Shown: positions 48,355 to 60,265 of the stretch, in pieces
Numbering within the stretch: the first letter of the stretch is position 1
How the letters are laid out: every line of letters starts with the position of its first letter
Translations under genes and position numbers: made by a program
NCBI GenBank assembly: GCA_016858145.1
Contig: JAEHOE010000070.1
Location: 186,001-250,000 of the forward strand
DNA length: 64,000 nucleotides
Source of the DNA: Edaphochlamys debaryana
Lineage: Eukaryota > Chlorophyta > Chlorophyceae > Chlamydomonadales
Direction: 5' to 3'
Notes under the pieces: generated by a model
Database searches by the model: none
The model's input: the letters and a program-made list of their open reading frames with translations, nothing else
What the model was told of the DNA's origin: nothing

Positions 48355-49685
48355 TGTAAGACGGACCAGCGCCCGACTGGTGAGTGGATGCCGCGGGAAC
48401 AAGCCGTATGTCACAGCTGTCCTGCTCTCGAATTAAGAGAACTGCAATGACAAGAGTCTACGCTGACGAGCGCCTGTGTGAAGGGCGGTGGGGTATGGCA
48501 GGCGCTTGGCGCCAGGCGCTTGTACCAGTTCGTATTCGTTCTGAATCTGGAACCGTGGACGAACGCTTTAAGGGCTGGGCCCAAGAGCTTTGAGCTTTGA
48601 TCAGCTGCGTCTGCCATACAGCAGACCGTGGGTTGTTACTCGCAGGCGATGGGCCTCGTGCTCGACGGATGTAGCCAAGTGGGCCCGACGTAGGCCTGCG
48701 CTGCAGTCCAGAAGAAGCGCCGTGCCAATCTTTGCGCTCCTCTGTCCGCCAGGGCCTTCGCCAGGCTTGTTCCTTATCACACGCTTCTCAAGCCTATGAC
48801 CTTGGTCCTTCAAGCTTGGGCGGAAGGGCTCCCAGCGGGCTCCCCGAGGCCGCTCAGGGCCGCAGGGTAGTGGGGCCGGCCCCTGGTTAATTCCAGATAC
48901 CTTTGGGTCCCGGGGAGCTGTCCCACTGCGCACCCGACGTCCGCTGTAGATGCTTTGGCGAGGGTTAGGCGCCTCTGCTGAAGGTGAGACGTTTATGACA
49001 ATGTGCAGGGTGCCATGAAGCACGGCAGGGGCAACTCGGGCAAGGGGCTGGGGGAAGGGACCGGGGCCGAGGCACGCAGGGACACACAGGATGGTGAAGA
49101 GGACACAGCGCACCGCCTGAGAGAAGCTGTAGTAGTGCTCGATCAGTACACGACTAGCAACGCTAGCAGCGGGGTTAGCAATTGACGTCGTTGCCGCGCT
49201 CGGAGACGGCGGTGAAGACGGCGCGAGGCTGGGCGCAAGGTGTTCGCGGTATGGTGTGGCGGTGCTGGGGAGGCGGTCGGCGGGGAGAGGGAAGTGGGTC
49301 GCTGGGGAAGGGGAGGCGGGTAGAAGGGCGTGTTGGGAGGGAGGGGGAGAGGGGGGGGAGGGGGAAGCGACGGGGGAGGGAAGTCGACCCGCGGGACAAA
49401 CCACACGCGGGTCGCGACGCAAAGATTTCGCAGCGATGAAACCGCGCACCACGCGAGGCACAGGCTGATCCAACAGCCAGCACCACGCCAGGACGCGAGG
49501 CGCGATGGAGCAGTGCAACACTTCCGACTTCGGGACCACAACGAGCTCAGACCAACGGAGCAGAGCACAAGCACATAGCATAGACACATAGCAGCTGGGT
49601 CGTAGGCGCATCCCAATAGCAAGGTCCTATCTCCGCTCGACTTCTTCCTTTGCAGCGGGGTTGCCCCAGAGGCGTGTTGACTGTC
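48355..49685. other. divergent intergenic region
   Basis: Separates the minus-strand protease from the plus-strand F-box gene and should carry both promoters. A long minus-strand open frame (48601-49611) has no motif and irregular composition and is not called. A CTTTGCAG acceptor-like site just before 49656 suggests a 5'-leader intron of the F-box gene. Confidence 0.5.
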
Positions 49686-52600
49686 ATGGGCGAGGCCGGC
49701 TCCCTGGGCACGTCACCAGCTGGGGCCGGCTCGGGCGTTGGCTGTGGCTCGACAGGCAACCCCGAGAATGGCGCAGATTCCCTCCTTGGCCTTCCGCACG
49801 AGCTTCTTGCGCTGATATGCGACTTCCTGCCACGGCGCTACCTACCGTCATTGCGCCTTGTGTGCAGACGGCTTGAGCAGGCGATACAAGAGCGCATAAA
49901 CGTTCTGCGCATTCGGCTAGGACCGGAGCCCGCTCCTCAGCACCGGCTGTTCCAAGGCTGCCGGGTCACACCAGCGGCTGACCAGGCCCGGCGGGACGCA
50001 GGGCCTGATGGGGCCCTCGACGCGTCACCGCGCGCCCACAACACCCATGGCCAGACCAGCGCGTCTATGCCCGAGTGGTGCGGCCACGTACACCAGCTCG
50101 AGCTGACCCTAGCGACGACGCCACCCGCAGCAGCACCACCACCAAGCGGCGTCCCGGCCGATGGAGGCCACGCTGGGGAGCAGCCCGCGGATCCGGGCGG
50201 GGGCCTGGCGCCCGGCCCGGGCCCCGACGCTCCGCACCAGCAGCCACTCAACCCCGAGCACGATGCTGGCGTGGAGCCCCAAGCCCCGCAGCCGCCGCAC
50301 CCTCTGCCCCAACCGCAGCCGCCGCCACAAGCTGGCGACGCAGACGGCATGCTCTTGGCAGGGGAGCCGGCAGCAGCAGGGCCCCAAGCTGGCCCCGAGC
50401 CCCATCCCCACCTGGAGCAGCAGATCCAGCTGGGCAACCTCCAGATCCAGGTCCACGTGCAGCCCCCGGAAGGTGCCCCCGGCGAGCCTCAGCACGCGCC
50501 GCATGCGGGCCCGCCGCCGCTTCCGCCGCCAGCGAACCCGCCGCCGCCGCTACTGCCGCCGCCGCTACCGCCGCAACAGCCCGCGGGGGTGGCGGCGTGG
50601 GCCCAGCACCTGGCGGACCAGCTGCAGCAGCTGCTGGCGGCGGCGGCGGCGGAGCCTGCTGGCGGCGGAGGTGGCGGTGGCGGCGGAGGCGGACAGCAGG
50701 CGCTGGTGGCACAAGTGGAGGCGCTGCTGGCGATGGCGGCAGGGGGCCCGCCGGCGGTGCAGGCCGGCGGTCTGGCCGCCGCAGCGCCAGTGCTGGCGGC
50801 GCCAGGACCTGCTGCAGACCCGCTGCTAGCTGGAATGGATGTTGACGCCGGCGGCGGCGATGGCGGCGGCGGTGTGGGCCCGTTTCACAACGAGGCCGAG
50901 GTGCTCGTCGACGCGGTCATAGCGGCGGCGGCGGGCGAGCTTCTCCTCCCGCCGCTGCCGGCCCCCGCCGCCGCCGTCGCTGGCCCGGAGGCGCCGCCGC
51001 CAGTCCTGCCGCCGCCGCCCCCGCCGCCGGGGCCTCCGCCCGGCCCGCTTCTGGACATGGACCTGGACGCAGCGCCGGCGGGACCTGTTGCAGCCGCCGC
51101 CGCCGCCGGGGCCGCCGCTGGTCCAGGCGGCAGCGCAGCGGCGGCGCGCGTTGGGCCGACGGTGGCGGAGGCAGAGGCAATGCTGTCCTTCCAGCTGGCC
51201 GCCCTCGCCGTCAACATGGTACCATTGCTTCCCCGACTGCGGGTCTTGGCATTGGACGACATCCCTCGGCGCTGCATGGCGGCGGCGGGCGACGTCGTGG
51301 CGGCGGCGGCAGAGCTGACGGAGCTGCGTATCAGCCGGGTCGACTCGCCGCCAGCGCCGCAGGTGCACCCAGCACAAGCCGGCGGCGCGCCGGGGGTAGC
51401 GGCCGCCGCCGCTGGGCCCCACTGGGCCTGGTTCGCCGGCCCGCCGCCCGACGAAGCGGGCGCCGATGTAGAGCTCCTGGGCGAGGCTGACGGCGCCGCC
51501 GCTGGAGCAGCCGCCGCCGGCGAGCTAGCGGAGGCGGAGGCAGCGGCAGCGGAGGGGGCAGACGAGCTGGCGCCGCCGCCGGAGCACGTGGCGATGGAGG
51601 TCATCGACGGCGGCGCTGGCGATGTACCCGCTGGCGGCGACCTGGACATGGCGGAGGAGGCCGCGCCGGCGGCCCAGGCCGCTGGCGTCAGCGGCGGTGA
51701 CGGCGCCGGCAGCGGCGGTGGCGGCGCAGGCAGCGACGCCGCCCTCAGCGACGGCGGCAGCGGTGCGGGGCCCAGCACTGCCGGGCTGCCAGATGCTTCT
51801 GCTGCCGCCGGGGCCGCGGCCGCTGACTCTGCCTCCGCCGCCGCCGCTGACGCCGCCGCTGACGCCGCCGCTGACGCCGCCGCTGACGCGGACGCTGATG
51901 CAATGGACCTGGGCACACAGGAACCATCGGAGGACTGGGCCCAGGCACCCATGCCGTCGCCCTCCGCCGGTTCCCCACGCTCCTCATCCGACGGCGCCGC
52001 CGCCGCTACGAGCGGTGACATGACCGCGCTTTGCCCAGATCCAGATCCGCATTACGACAGGAGCAGGATTCCCGATCCAGACGGGCATTTCTGGCGCAGC
52101 GTTGCGTCGCTGCGGCGGCTGCGGACGCTGACGCTGCGGGGCGGCGAGCTGCAGGCGGGGGACATGACGGGGCTGGTGCAGCTGACGGGCCTGAGCGCTC
52201 TGGTGGTGAGTGGGAGCGTCGGGTGCATCGGGGGGCCGGACGTTGGGGCTGGAGCTGGGGCCGCATGCACCTACCGTATCTGTCACCCAGGTTAGGAGGG
52301 CGACGGGCAGCACAGCGCCGCAGACTTGTGAAAGCCCTACCAGTCCCTCAACCCCTGCCCCACCGCAAGAACACCCGCCAGCACCCGCCGCCCTACGCGC
52401 CGCCACCTGCCCCCCCCCCCAGGTCCAGCGTGTGGTCAACATGCACCCGGGCCTCGCCTGCCTGGCCTCGCTCACCGCCCTCACGCGCCTGGTCATAGAG
52501 GACCTGCAGTACGTGGTGAGGAGGGGGGAACGGGGCGCAGGCGGGGAACCGAGGTCGGGCGTAGCCCGCGTGCAGCGGGGGCCAGCAGCGCCGACGGTGT

Positions 52601-55600
52601 TGCAGGGGGCCGCTGGTGGTCCATGGCTGTGCTCGAGTAACGGGCATTGCTGTCGCGCAGTGCGAGGGGTGCCCACCCGCCCGTGCCTTCACTACCGCTA
52701 TTGTGCCACCCAACCACGCAGCCCAACCAACCAACCAACTGCACTCCAAGCACTCCTAACCCACACCCCACACCCTACCCAAACCCCAACCCAACCCCCC
52801 CAGTCGGGCGCCATCCACGACGAGTTCTGCGGCCTCTCGCGCCTCACGTCGCTGCGCTCGCTGTCCTTCCTGGTGGTGGGGCCGCTGCCGGCAGAGGTGC
52901 TGGCCTGGAGCTCCCTCACGCAGCTCACGCAGCTCGAGGTGCGGTCGTGGGGTGGTGGTTGGCGGTTAAGGGTGGTTGGAGGCGGGTTGGTGGTTATGGA
53001 GAGGTTGGGGAGCGCGCGCTTGCAGCCGCCCCGTCGTCCCCGTCGTAGGGGTATGCTCTACGCTCCACTTCACGTGCTTACCGGGCCGTACATGCCGTAC
53101 GTGCGGCGCAGATCACCAACCACTACGACGACAACCTGCTGCAGTGCTTCTCCGCGGTGCTGCCTCGGCTGCGCCACCTGGCCTCGCTCAACCTCTCCAA
53201 CTTTGACATCAACAACACCCTCATTGCGGCGGTGAGGGTGATGGGCTCCTAGAGATGGGACCTGACGCGGAGCAGGGACGGCTTGCGCATCTGCCTCAAA
53301 CGCGCACGCGCCAGATGCACGGCTGTTCGTCTGCACTTCCCTGTTATGTTTAGCATTACGGTCGCCGCTCCCTTTCCCCTTCCCCGCCCCGCAGCTGCGC
53401 TCCTGCTCCCAGCTGTCCAGCCTGCACATGGGCCGCTTCAACCTCAGCCCCGCGCCGGCGGACTTCTTCGTCATGCCCTCGGTGGGGGAGGCACGGGGGT
53501 GGCACGGGGCGGCAAAGCGCGCCTCTTCGAGCGGGCCGCCGGCTTCCGAGGACCTGACCTTGTGTTTAGCAGCGCCCCAGGCAGTCTGCAATGCGGCAGT
53601 GCTGACATACCAACCCCGCTCATTACACGCTCTGCTACTTGTGTGCAGGTGCGGGTGCTACACCTGGGCTTCGTGGACGACCTGCAGGTGGGCCGGGGGG
53701 TTGGGGGAGGGATCGCTGGTGGGGGCGAGCAGAAGGTCTAATTGGGCTGTAGTCGGTAGCGCTCCTGGGACACATCCAATGGAACAGAGCTTAAGCATGA
53801 GGAAGATCCTCCTGGCCACCTGCGAGCCAGCAACGCCTGGGCAGCGCACGGTCCCCGTACCGACCGCACCGGCACCAGGCTCGCCCGCCCAAGCTCGCCC
53901 CAGCTCCTCGCTCCTACCTCGCACCTCACGCCTCGTACCCTCTCACCCCCGCCTCCATCCCCCGTCCTTCCCGCCAGCACACCGAGATCCCCCTGGTGGC
54001 TGTCTTCCCCCGCCTCGAGGAGCTCTCCCTGCAGACCCGCTACGTGCTCACACACGAGTCGGCGCACCGCATCCCCCAGGAGCTGCTCCTGCGGCCCCTC
54101 ACCGCCGCCCAGGCCGCCGCCGTGGCCGCAGCCACAGGCGCCCCGCCGCCGCCGCTGGCGCCGACGGCGGCGGCGGCCGCAGCAGGCGGGGCAGCGGCGG
54201 CGGCAGGAGTGGCGGCGGGAGTGGGTCTGGGGGCTGGCAGAGGCGCGGCGGGGCTGGGCGAGGGCGGGCTGCCGGCAGGAGGCGTGCGGGCGGCGGCGCA
54301 GGCGCGGGTGCTTCCAGTCACGTGAGTGGGCGGATGAAAGGGGCTCTAAGGGCCAAGGGGACCGGGGCCGCAGGCACGTTGCATGGACCAAAACAGTGCG
54401 GGCTTGGGAGTTGCACCCCATGCGTGCATCATCATCCGAGTCAGACCCTGAAACTGTCAACGGCCAACCGCAGGCGGTTGCACCTGTACGACGCGCTGAT
54501 GAGCGGCGATCTCCCCGCGTCCATGCCGGGGCTCGTGTCGCTGCGGCTGGACTGGAACCAGGTGCGGGGCGACGGGGAAGGGGAACAGCCGGTGCGGGGG
54601 CTGGGCGGGGCGGGGCGGGGAGCGGGCCTGGGTTAGAGGTGGTCGAAGGGGGGCCGTCGGCGGGTTGGGCGGGCCCGGGTGGTGAGCCAGGCGAGGATGG
54701 GGCCGAGTGCCGGGGTGGTCGCCGGGTCTTGTATCGTATGGGGGTCAAGACTGTGAAAGGGCGTGGCTAGCAGGTGCCGCCTACCTTACATGTGCCGCCC
54801 GCCTCACATGCGCCGCCCCGCCCACCACCCCCCCCCACACACACCGCCGCAGACCGAGACCACCGAGCTGGTGGCTTACCTGGCCTGCTGGGGGGGCGCC
54901 CTGCGCGCCCTGGCGTGGGCCAACTGCGACGCACTCAGCGACCCGGGGCTGGCGGCGCTGGCGGCGGCGCTGCCGCGGCTGACGGAGGTGAGGGCGCGCG
55001 TGTCTGTGTAGGCACTCTTTACACCGGCGGGGCTTGGATGAGTGCTGTGCATCTGGAGGGAGAAAGGGGCCCCGAAGCGTGGGACGGGGCCGCTAGACTG
55101 TGGGCCTGTCTCAGGCCTCTTGGGCCCAGCACTGCCCAGGCAGGCCAGGCTCTTTACTAAGCCGTACGGCGTTGTGTGTCATGCGTGCCCCTTCGCCTCC
55201 AGCTGGAGCTCACGCGCTGCATCGGGCTGACGGACAAGGGGGTGGAGACGGCGCTGACGGCTCTGACGGCCCTCACATCGCTGACCCTGGTGTCGGCGCG
55301 GCAGGTGAGAGCTGTGGGAACGGGTTGTGTTTCTTGCATCACGGTTGTCCCCTTCCCGTGCCACTGGTACTTGCACCCGTCGCACTCGCGACGCAATGCC
55401 TTCATCCCTCTTGCGCTGACCTTGATCCAGCGCCTCGTTCCGGCCCTTCCGCATCCCTTGATCATCATCCCACCCCCGCCCCTCCTCTCCGCAGCTCACG
55501 GCCGCAGCCCTGTCGCCGCTGCCTCTGGTTCTCCGGAGCCTGGCCCACATCACGCTGCGCGACATGCCGGGCGTGGGGCCGGCAGAGGCTGAGGCGCTGG

Positions 55601-55680
55601 AGGACCTGCGCCCCGGCCTGGTCGTGCAGCTGCTGCCGGCGGAGGGCGGACCGGGCAGCGGCGAGGCGGGCCAGGCGTGA
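49686..55680 (+). CDS. F-box / leucine-rich-repeat protein with long low-complexity insert
   Basis: Eleven exons, all in phase, about 1281 aa: 49686-52205, 52423-52515, 52804-52938, 53112-53231, 53395-53481, 53649-53687, 53978-54321, 54474-54561, 54853-54987, 55203-55304, 55495-55680. The F-box is at about residues 33-75 (LLGLPHELLALICDFLPRRY then SLRLVCRRLEQAI). About 740 residues of Pro/Ala/Gly-rich sequence follow inside exon 1, interrupted by short LRR-like pieces (LLPRLRVLALDDI, AAELTELRIS). From about residue 815 the protein is leucine-rich repeats (SLRRLRTLTLRGGEL, LTGLSALVV, LTSLRSLSFLVV, LRHLASLNLSNFDI, LVSLRLDWNQ, LTALTSLTLVSARQ). Introns often fall between repeats. Likely the substrate receptor of an SCF ubiquitin ligase; substrate unknown. 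The start is the first ATG after the acceptor-like site. Confidence 0.85.
51841..51900 (+). repeat. 12-base coding repeat (Ala-Asp-Ala-Ala)
   Basis: The unit GCTGACGCCGCC is repeated in tandem inside the F-box gene, encoding ADAA units; a marker of recent slippage in the low-complexity insert. Confidence 0.85.
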
Positions 55681-57257
55681 GGCGGTGGCGGTGGTGTGGG
55701 CGGAGCTGGCGAAGGCGGGGAGGACGTGGAGAGGGCGGTTGAGCTGCGTACGGCTCGCGCCGCTGTCTGGCAGCGGACCGCACGGTGAGAAGGACGCAGA
55801 GGGGTCCCGTCACCCGTCTGGATTTACGGGGTCTAGTTTGCGTAGGTGGACAGAGCAGGGTGGGAGTGGGAGCAGGGTGGTCTTCAGGATCCGTTGAGGA
55901 AGGGCCCAACTGTGTGTGTGTTGGCAAAGTTGCTATCAGGGGCCCCGAACGAGGGGCTGTTCTGGCCGGACTCTTCGCGGACTCTGAGGCTCGGGTATGG
56001 GTGTAGGTTATGTTTGTACGTGTACTTCATCCCTTTGTGGTTTAGTTGAGCCAGGCCGATTGTAGGCCCACCGGGCTACGGTCCTTGGTCAGGCGTCGTG
56101 GTGGTGGGCGTGAGTTGTGCGAAGCAGGATGCGTGAAGGCAGGTTGAGTTGAGGAAAGACCTAGTTGCTGAGGGGCAGCCCGCAGGCGCGAGGTTACGCT
56201 GGGAGTCGTGCATAGCCTGCGGGGGTGACGGCCTCTGACATGGTGGTGCACATGTTCGCGGGGAACGGCAGGACGTTGAGGGGGTGGAGAGGCTGACTGA
56301 GGACTCGCAAGCGCATTGCCAACGAGGGGCCCAAGTATGTGTCCCGAGGCAAGGCTTGTAAGGCCGCTTGCCGTTCGCGGCGTCACGCCGCCCCTGCACC
56401 AAGCAGCGCCGGCTCTCAAGCGACCAAGGCGTGAAGGTGAGTAGGGCGTGGATGACAGCGCTGCGAGCTAGGCGTCGAGGCAACGCGGGCAGGACTCTCG
56501 GGGCAGTCGAGGCAAGTGGGCGGGCGTCGAGGCAAGGGTCGTGTCGGCCCCCCCATTCGGCGTGTCGCATCAGCACCGCCGTCTGAGACGCTTGCAAACC
56601 TCATAGCAGCGTCGTGGCGACTACGACCAATCCTTCATTCACTGCAAGATAGCAGCAGCGGATAAGGCTGCATCGCGACGCGCGACGTCGCTTTGATGCG
56701 GGCTGTCGCCGACTAGCGGCTGCCAGCCCAAGCTGCGTCGCGACTAGCGAGGCCTTGGCACCGCTACCACCCAGGCGCACTGCGGACGAGTGGAGGCTGA
56801 AGCGGAGGTCGGCGACTCAGCAGGTGAGCTGGGCCGAGCTGGGCGGGACGCCGCGGCCGCGGCTGGGCCTTCGGAGGCTCGTCGCGAGCCGCCCGGCTTA
56901 GCGCCTTGCGTGAGCGCTAGAGCGCTGCAGCCGAACGTCGTTGCTTGCGCTGTTGACACGCTAAGACTCGCGCCGCAAGCCCTCGCCGCGCCGGTGGGTC
57001 AACCGGGTGCAGCCCTGTGCCTTGCGCCTGCCACATCGCCGCCTTACCTCTCCACCACCTCGCCCATTTGCATTGCAGGCCATCGCGCGGCGCTTTGCTC
57101 CGCTTCACGGCAGCGCCTGCCTTGCCTCGCGGGCGCCTTTGCCCTCCTTGCCGGAACTCTCCAAAACCCCAGCCCACCGAGCCAAGCTCCTCTCGAGGCA
57201 CCAACCGTGGCGACCCAGCGAGCGGCGCAGCGTGCGGCCTTCCGTGCGTCCGAAGCC
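55681..57257. other. intergenic / 5' leader
   Basis: 3' untranslated region of the F-box gene and upstream region of the BTB gene. A good acceptor (CATTTGCATTGCAG, ending near 57079) lies 180 bases before the BTB start codon and suggests a 5'-leader intron. The frame of the BTB protein is open upstream of 57258 but without an earlier ATG in this exon. Confidence 0.45.
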
Positions 57258-60200
57258 ATGCTGCGCGCCGAGATAACCCTGCCGGCCCGGGGCACCGGCC
57301 TGTGCGTGCGGCCCCGCCGCGGCCCCGCCGCCACCTCCTCCGCCCCCGCCACGCCCGCCCCCGCCTACGGCTTTACCCCCGCCTTTTCGGCCGCCTTCGC
57401 CTTCGCCTCCGCCGCCGGCGCCTTCTCGCCCAATGCTTCCGGTACCGCCCCCGACGGCGCCGCCGCCTCGGATGCGCACGAGGTGCTGCTGTTCTTCGGC
57501 GATTCACTGCACACCCTCGAGGGCGGCGAAGGCTGCAGGCCGCTCAAGCTGGGGCCGCCCGTACGGCTGTACGACGCCTCGCCTCGTGGCGGCGACGCCG
57601 TTGGCTTGGCGGCGGCTGGCGGCCTGGCGGCGCTGGGCGGCCTGGCGGCGGTGGGCGGCCTGGCGCCGCCGCCGGGGCGGCCTCCGATGGCGCTGCAGCG
57701 GCTGGTGGGGGCTGCGCTGCGGCGGCAGCAGGGGGCCTCGAGGCTGCCGCTGCCGGCGAGGGCGCACCAAATTTGCGACTCAACACCCTGCCCTGGTGAG
57801 CTGGGCTGCGCGGCAATATACCTTATCATGGGAGTTGGGCTTGGGGAGGAAAGGGTCGCCCTCGGGCTCGGAGCTCTGCAGCCGCCCTGTTGCCAGTCTT
57901 AGGGCTCATTACTATGGGACATCAGTCGCCCTAGCCGCTTACTCCCATGGCTCCCAACCCAGCAAGCACCAGTTTCGACTCCACGGTGCCAGGCCCGACA
58001 CTCTCCTGAACGCTCCCAGTACTTCCCAAAGCTCTTTTCCCTTGCCTCCTCCCCCTCCTGCCCCCCAGCCTACGACCCCGCCAGCCGCTGCGTGTACTTC
58101 GTGGAGGGGTACGCCATCATGCGCATGGACGCACGCAACAGGTGTCGCTGGCGGCGGGGGCGCCCTCCGAGTGCGACGGCGTCGACGGTGAGGCGGCGCG
58201 CGTCCTGGGGCAGGAGGGCCTGCGTTCGAGTGCGCCCCTTGCCTAGTCGTGTGGCTCCCTTTGGCAGCTCCACCCGCTCATGTGTCTTGGCGCCTTCTAA
58301 GTTGCTGTGGCCGTACTGCGTTGCTGCCCAGGCTTTGGCTCGGCCTTGGCGGCAACTGCCTCGCTGTGTGCGCCTCCGGCCTCAGCCCCGCTGTGCTCCC
58401 CTTGGCAGCTGGAGTCTGGTGTCTTGGCCCCGGCGGGAGCCGCCCCACGTGCGGCTGCTCTTCTTCTCACTGACTCATGCTCCTTCTGCTACGCCTCCAA
58501 CGTATGGCGTCGCCCTGTGTTGCTGCGTGCCGCAGGCGTCGGCAGCTCCGCGCGCTTTGGCTACATCCGGGCCATGTGCGCCGACGGCCAGGGAGCGCTG
58601 TACGTGGCCGAGAGCATGGGCATCCGCAAGCTGGTGGTGGGCGGTTGTACGGCAGATTACGGTCCGGGTGTCGGCCGCGAGGGCGGCGGCGGGGGCGGTC
58701 CGGCGACTGGGCGCGAGGCGGTGGGAGCGCAGCATGGCCAGCACGCCGTGGTCCACGTCAGCACGCTTCCCGGCTCGGCGCCGCCACGTGACCGCTGGCA
58801 CGCGATGGTGTACGACGCTGATCTTGACTGCCTGATCGCCGCCACGGACACGGCGATCTACCGCGTGCCGCTGCCCCCGCCGCCGCCACCGCCGCCGCCG
58901 CCGTCACCGGTCCCGCCGCCGCCGCCACGCCCCCTGGTCCGCAACGGCGAGGCGCCTCCAGGCTTCGACGAGGCCTATGACATCAACGACGGCGACGGCG
59001 CCGACGGCGAGGATGACTTCGACGATCTCGCTGACGAGCACCAGCTGGCGGAGGCGGCGCCGCCGCTGCGCCTGCTGGCGGGCCACCCGGGCTTCCGTGG
59101 CAGCGCTGACGGCATCGGCGGCGACGCTAGGTTCTTCAACATATCCGCCATGGCCCTCGTCCGCGCCCCTGGCGGCGGCGGTGGCGGCGGCGGCGGTAGC
59201 GGCCTGGGGGCGCCGACGCTGCTGGTGGTCGACGGCGAGCAGCTCCGTCGCGTGGACATCATCACGTGCCACGTGTCCAGCGTCCACACGGGCAGCCCGC
59301 TGCCGGATGAGTCATCCGTGTTTGCCGTACTGCCCAACGGCTCGCTGGCGCTGGCGGGCTCGTCGCACGGCCCGCCGACCCTCACCGCCCTTGGCGCCGG
59401 CTACGTCTCCACCGCCGCCGGCAGCGCCGTCGGGGCCGGCCTCGGCGCCGCTGCTGCTGCCGCCGCCGTCGGCGGCGGCGACAGCCTCCGCCGCCCGCTT
59501 GGCCACGTGACCGCAGAGATGCTGCTCTCATGCCGCCAGGACGGAGCGGTGGGCCGTGAGGACCGTGTCGCCCGCGATTATCGCGACTCCGGCAGCAGCG
59601 TGGTGGCGGCAAAGATGGCGGCGGCGGCCAAGCATGCGCCGTCGCGGCCGCGGCCGCCGCCAGCCATCGTCGAGGTAATCGTGGGCGACACCGTCCTCGC
59701 GGCCCATCGCTCTGTCCTTGCGGCAAGCTCCGAGTACTTTCGAGGCCTCTTCGCCGTCGCAGATCGCCTTCGGGGCGCAGACGGCGGCTACGGCCACGGA
59801 TCTGCTGCTGGTGGCGGCGGCGGCGGCAGCGGCGCCAGCGGCAGAGGGCTTGTGGAGGACACGTCGGCGGCAGTGGAGCTGAAGGAAGCAGACCCTGACG
59901 CGACGGCGGCGCTGCTGGCAGCGGCCTATACGGGCGTGCTCGACGTGCCGCCGCCGCTGCTGCGCGCCGCCGCCGAGCTGGCGGGGCGCTTACTAATGAC
60001 GGAGGCGTGCGAGGCCCTTCAGCTGCGGCTGCTGACGGAGGCGGAGGCGGAGGCGCCGTCGGGCCTGGCGGCAGTGGTCGAGGACCTGACCTGGGCGGAG
60101 CGCCACAGCCTGGTCCGACTTGCGGCGGGCCTGGCGGCGATGCTGGTGCGGCGGCGGCGGCAGCTGGCGGCGGCGCCTGGCGCGGCGGAGGCGCTCCGGC

Positions 60201-60265
60201 GCCTGGCGGAGGCCAGCCCGTCGCTGGCGGCTGACTTGGTGGTGCGGCTGGCGGGTGCTGTGTGA
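57258..60265 (+). CDS. NHL-repeat / BTB-domain protein (apparent frameshift)
   Basis: Three exons, 57258-57795, 58069-58187, 58536-60265; about 795 aa if one base is restored. Several NHL-like beta-propeller blades are visible: CVYFVEGYAIMRMDARNR, VSLAAGAPSECDGVDG joined to VGSSARFGYIRAMCADGQGA, and RLLAGHPGFRGSADGIGG with ARFFNISAMAL. After a Pro run and a Gly-rich stretch comes a BTB/POZ domain at about 590-705 (IVEVIVGDTVLAAHRSVLAA, SSEYFRGLF) and a BACK-like helical C-terminus (AAELAGRLLMTEACEALQLR). BTB proteins commonly act as CUL3 ligase adaptors; that role is inference. Within exon 2 the blade ending ARNR and the one starting VSLAAG are in different frames; one base is missing near 58137-58144. 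The start at 57258 is the first ATG in the open frame and may not be the true one. Confidence 0.75.
58137..58144. other. apparent 1-bp deletion in NHL blade
   Basis: AACAGGTG: the upstream frame reads Asn then Arg (AAC AGG); the downstream blade needs GTG (58142) as a codon. One additional base restores a continuous NHL repeat through the next splice junction. Confidence 0.5.

Noticed and set aside
48601..49611. 336-codon open frame on the minus strand between the protease and F-box genes
   Set aside because: Irregular composition, no domain, no signal, and it lies where two divergent promoters are expected.
50885..52021. 378-codon open frame on the minus strand
   Set aside because: It is the complement of the Ala/Gly/Pro-rich F-box exon; GC-rich codon bias keeps the opposite frame open. 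No motif and no splice support.
58307..58535. N-terminal extension of the large BTB exon upstream of 58536
   Set aside because: The frame is open, but the sequence is not propeller-like, and the CCGCAG acceptor at 58533-58535 joins VDG to VGSSARFG in a continuous NHL blade.
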